Shown in pieces: positions 5,809-7,492 of a DNA stretch of 7,492 bases (position 1 is the stretch's first letter; each line of letters starts with the position of its first letter). The notes under the pieces were generated by a model. The model saw nothing but the letters and a program-made list of their open reading frames with translations. It was not told the DNA's origin and made no database searches. The position numbers were made by a program, and so were the translations under genes. The DNA lies in assembly GCA_050701115.1 (NCBI GenBank), contig JBOHER010000154.1, positions 1-7,492 of the forward strand. Reading direction: 5' to 3'. The stretch comes from JBOHER01 sp050701115 (GTDB lineage Bacteria; Actinomycetota; Actinomycetes; Mycobacteriales; Pseudonocardiaceae).

Positions 5809-6934
5809 GTGAGAAAAACCAGGAACACCGCAATCGCGGGTCGCGCACCTCGGGTGCACCGCGCCTGGTGGGTCGTTGCAATCGCAGGCCTGGCCATCAT
5901 CAGCGCAGGCGCCTTCAGCACCATGCCGGGGCTGCTGGTGGGTCCGCTTCACCACGAGTTCGACTGGTCACGCGGGTCCATCGGCTTCGCTGTCTGGGTG
6001 AACATGGCTGCAGGCGGACTGGTCGCACCGTTCGCCGCGGCCATGATGGACCGGTTCGGCATCCGCCGGGTCGCCGCCGGTGCCCTGACGATCATCGCCG
6101 GTGGTGCCGCGCTGACCGCCGTCATGAACCAATCCTGGCAGCTCACCCTGTACTGGGGTGTCCTCATCGGGCTGGGCTGTGGGCTTGTTGACGAAGAGCC
6201 CTTCGCTGCGACCGTGGCCAACCGCTGGTTCAGCGAGCGACGCGGCCTTGTCACCGGCATCCTGACCGCGGCGAGTGTGCTCGGGCAATTCGCCTTGCTG
6301 CCGATGTTCTCCGCGATCATCGACCGTTCTGAGTGGCGCGCGGCCGTAGTAACAGTGGCATTGGTGGCCCTAGCGCCTCGACGAACGGGATCATGTGGGT
6401 GCACTTCGCGCCCGCCGCACACGACATGGCATGCCGGTCACGGTGGCGGCGCTGCTGGCCATGATCGGGATCTTCAACGTCGCAGGCACGATCGCCTCGG
6501 GCTGGCTCACCGACCGCTATGACCCCCGGCGGCTGCTCGCCGGCTACTACGCGCTGCGCGGAATTTCCCTGCTGCTGCTGCCGCCGATGCTGCTGGCACC
6601 GGCGGTCAGTGTGTCGCTGATCTCCTTCGTTGTGCTCTTCGGACTGCTCGACGTGGCCACCGTGCCGCCGACCATCGCACTGTGCCGCGAACTCTACGGT
6701 GCGGACAGCGCGATCGTGTTCGGCTGGGTGCTCACCGCGCATCAGGTGGGTGCCGGGCTGGTGGCGTTCCTCGGTGGTGTGACCCGGGACGCCGCCGGGT
6801 CCTACGACCTGGTGTGGATCGCCTCCGGTGCGCTCTGCGCGATCGCCGTGCTGTTGCTGCTGGGGCGCTCAGGTGCTCTGCGCGCTACGGGCGGCCAATC
6901 TGCGCCAGCACGGTGCTGCAGCGTGGCCTCGTGA
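5809..6934 (+). pseudogene. MFS transporter, broken by internal deletion and frameshift
   Basis: Remnant of a 12-helix major facilitator superfamily permease of the inner membrane; substrate unknown. The GTG at 5809 follows AGGA at eight bases. Frame one, to about 6375, encodes helices 1-6: AWWVVAIAGL from residue 19, the motif-A-like DRFGIRR at 81-87, and WRAAVVTVALVALA at 176-189. Coding sense then jumps to a second frame for 6375-6425 (ASTNGIMWVHFAPAAHD) and to a third from 6427 (HGMPVTVAALLAMIGIFN) to the TGA at 6932-6934, covering helices 8-12 with TDRYDPRR and DVATVPPTIALCRELYG. Joined, these give about 375 residues, against roughly 400-430 expected. The central loop and most of helix 7 are missing. 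Adding one C before ATGGCATG (GAC CAT GGC ATG) would heal the second break. Acidic residues D128-E130 inside predicted helix 4 are also odd. Assembly error is possible but would need two independent faults. Confidence 0.85.
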
Positions 6935-6951
6935 GTGGCCTGCACGCCGCA

Positions 6952-7492
6952 CTAGTTGCCGAACTCGTTGTCCGCGGTGTTGAGTAGCCAGCCGCCGAAT
7001 CGGGTGCCGTTGGGCGCCATCATCGGCACCGTCATGGTGCCGCCCGACTGCCGCAGGAACCCGAGACCCCACGGGCTGGTCACCAGGATCTCCGTGCGCT
7101 GATCGCTGTCGTAGTTGGCCACCGACCCGAGCCGGTTGTCGGCGGTGTTGAGTAGCCAGCCGCCGAACCTGGTGCCGTTGGGCTGCATCATCGATGCCGT
7201 CAGCGTGCCGCCGGACAGCTTGAGGATGCCGATGCCCCACGGGCTGGTGACGAGGATTTCGGCGCGGCCGTCGCCGTCGAAGTCGCCGACGGGTCCGAAG
7301 TGGTTGTCGGCGGTGTTGAGTAGCCAGCCGCCGAACCTGGTGCCGTTGGGCGCCATCATCAGCGGGGTCAGGCTGCCGCCCGACTGCTTGAGGATGCCGA
7401 TGCCCCACGGGCTGGTGACGAGGATTTCGGCGCGGCCGTCGCCGTCGAAGTCGCCGACGGGTCCGAAGTGGTTGTCGGCGGTGTTGAGTAGC
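6952..7492 (-). CDS. FG-GAP/VCBS-type repeat protein, C-terminal part
   Basis: The visible 179 residues are open to the window edge, so the start, any signal peptide and any N-terminal domain lie beyond 7492. They consist of a 56-residue unit repeated about three times: NGTRFGGWLLNTADN, then FGPVGDFDGDGRAEI, then LVTSPWGIGILK and SGG. FGxxGDFDGDGRAE is the FG-GAP/VCBS signature, with aspartates placed for Ca2+ binding; such repeats usually build the blades of an extracellular beta-propeller. The last complete unit is degenerate in this loop (ANYDSDQRTE, first Asp changed to Asn and the Gly to Gln). The protein stops abruptly at TADNEFGN. The gene converges on the broken MFS gene with only 17 bases between stops and no visible terminator. 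Function cannot be read; secretion and adhesion or enzyme support are possibilities known for the fold. Confidence 0.85.
   Translation of the reverse strand, partial: LLNTADNHFGPVGDFDGDGRAEILVTSPWGIGILKQSGGSLTPLMMAPNGTRFGGWLLNTADNHFGPVGDFDGDGRAEILVTSPWGIGILKLSGGTLTASMMQPNGTRFGGWLLNTADNRLGSVANYDSDQRTEILVTSPWGLGFLRQSGGTMTVPMMAPNGTRFGGWLLNTADNEFGN
6955..7492 (-). repeat. 168-bp in-frame tandem repeats
   Basis: The marker TGAGTAGC (plus-strand reading) recurs at 6981, 7149, 7317 and 7485, exactly 168 bp (56 codons) apart. Positions 7218-7324 and 7386-7492 are identical over 107 bases up to the window edge. About 50 bases at 7134-7183 are identical to 7302-7351. The unit nearest the stop codon is the most diverged. 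The leucine codon CTA, rare in GC-rich genes, is kept in all copies. Confidence 0.93.

Noticed and set aside
6955..7492. Regular repeats considered as a CRISPR or non-coding repeat array
   Set aside because: The 168-bp period is a whole number of codons, the frame is open throughout and the translation is FG-GAP-like, with no unique spacers.

Overview
The window is high-GC actinobacterial DNA, most likely from a mycobacterium (Mycobacterium/Mycolicibacterium type). The order aceE (minus), then a divergent DUF3052 gene and an ahpE-type peroxiredoxin (plus), matches my recollection of the M. tuberculosis Rv2241 / Rv2239c / Rv2238c neighbourhood. The proteins resemble mycobacterial versions closely, and several starts are TTG or GTG with good Shine-Dalgarno sites. 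No search was run, so species and identity values are not claimed.

Left part, positions 4-4260, is core genome. The complete gene for the homodimeric pyruvate dehydrogenase E1 component (aceE) runs leftwards. A gene-free stretch of about 320 bases separates it from the rightward pair DUF3052 gene and ahpE. A tRNA-Val (anticodon UAC, CCA encoded) follows. A GC-rich hairpin lies just before the tRNA and a perfect 12-bp hairpin just after it.

Right part, positions 4261-7492, looks accessory. It holds a 98-residue histidine-rich protein made of two tandem metal-binding-type modules (minus), a GlxA-type regulator with a DJ-1/PfpI domain fused to an AraC-type HTH (minus), and a divergent MFS transporter gene (plus). 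The MFS gene is broken by an internal deletion and a separate one-base deletion. At the right edge is the C-terminal part of an FG-GAP/VCBS-type repeat protein (minus), built from almost identical 168-bp units and continuing beyond the window.

The GlxA-type regulator probably controlled the MFS transporter from the short shared intergenic region, which carries three GGATCG hexamers in alternating orientation at exact 10-bp steps. The transporter is now apparently non-functional while the regulator and candidate operator are intact. The clearest oddities are the decayed transporter, the hexamer array, the CX4C pair in the AhpE-like peroxiredoxin, and the two recent-looking tandem duplications (His-rich modules and 168-bp repeats). 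I saw no CRISPR array, insertion sequence, phage gene or defence system, and nothing I would call a wholly new system.
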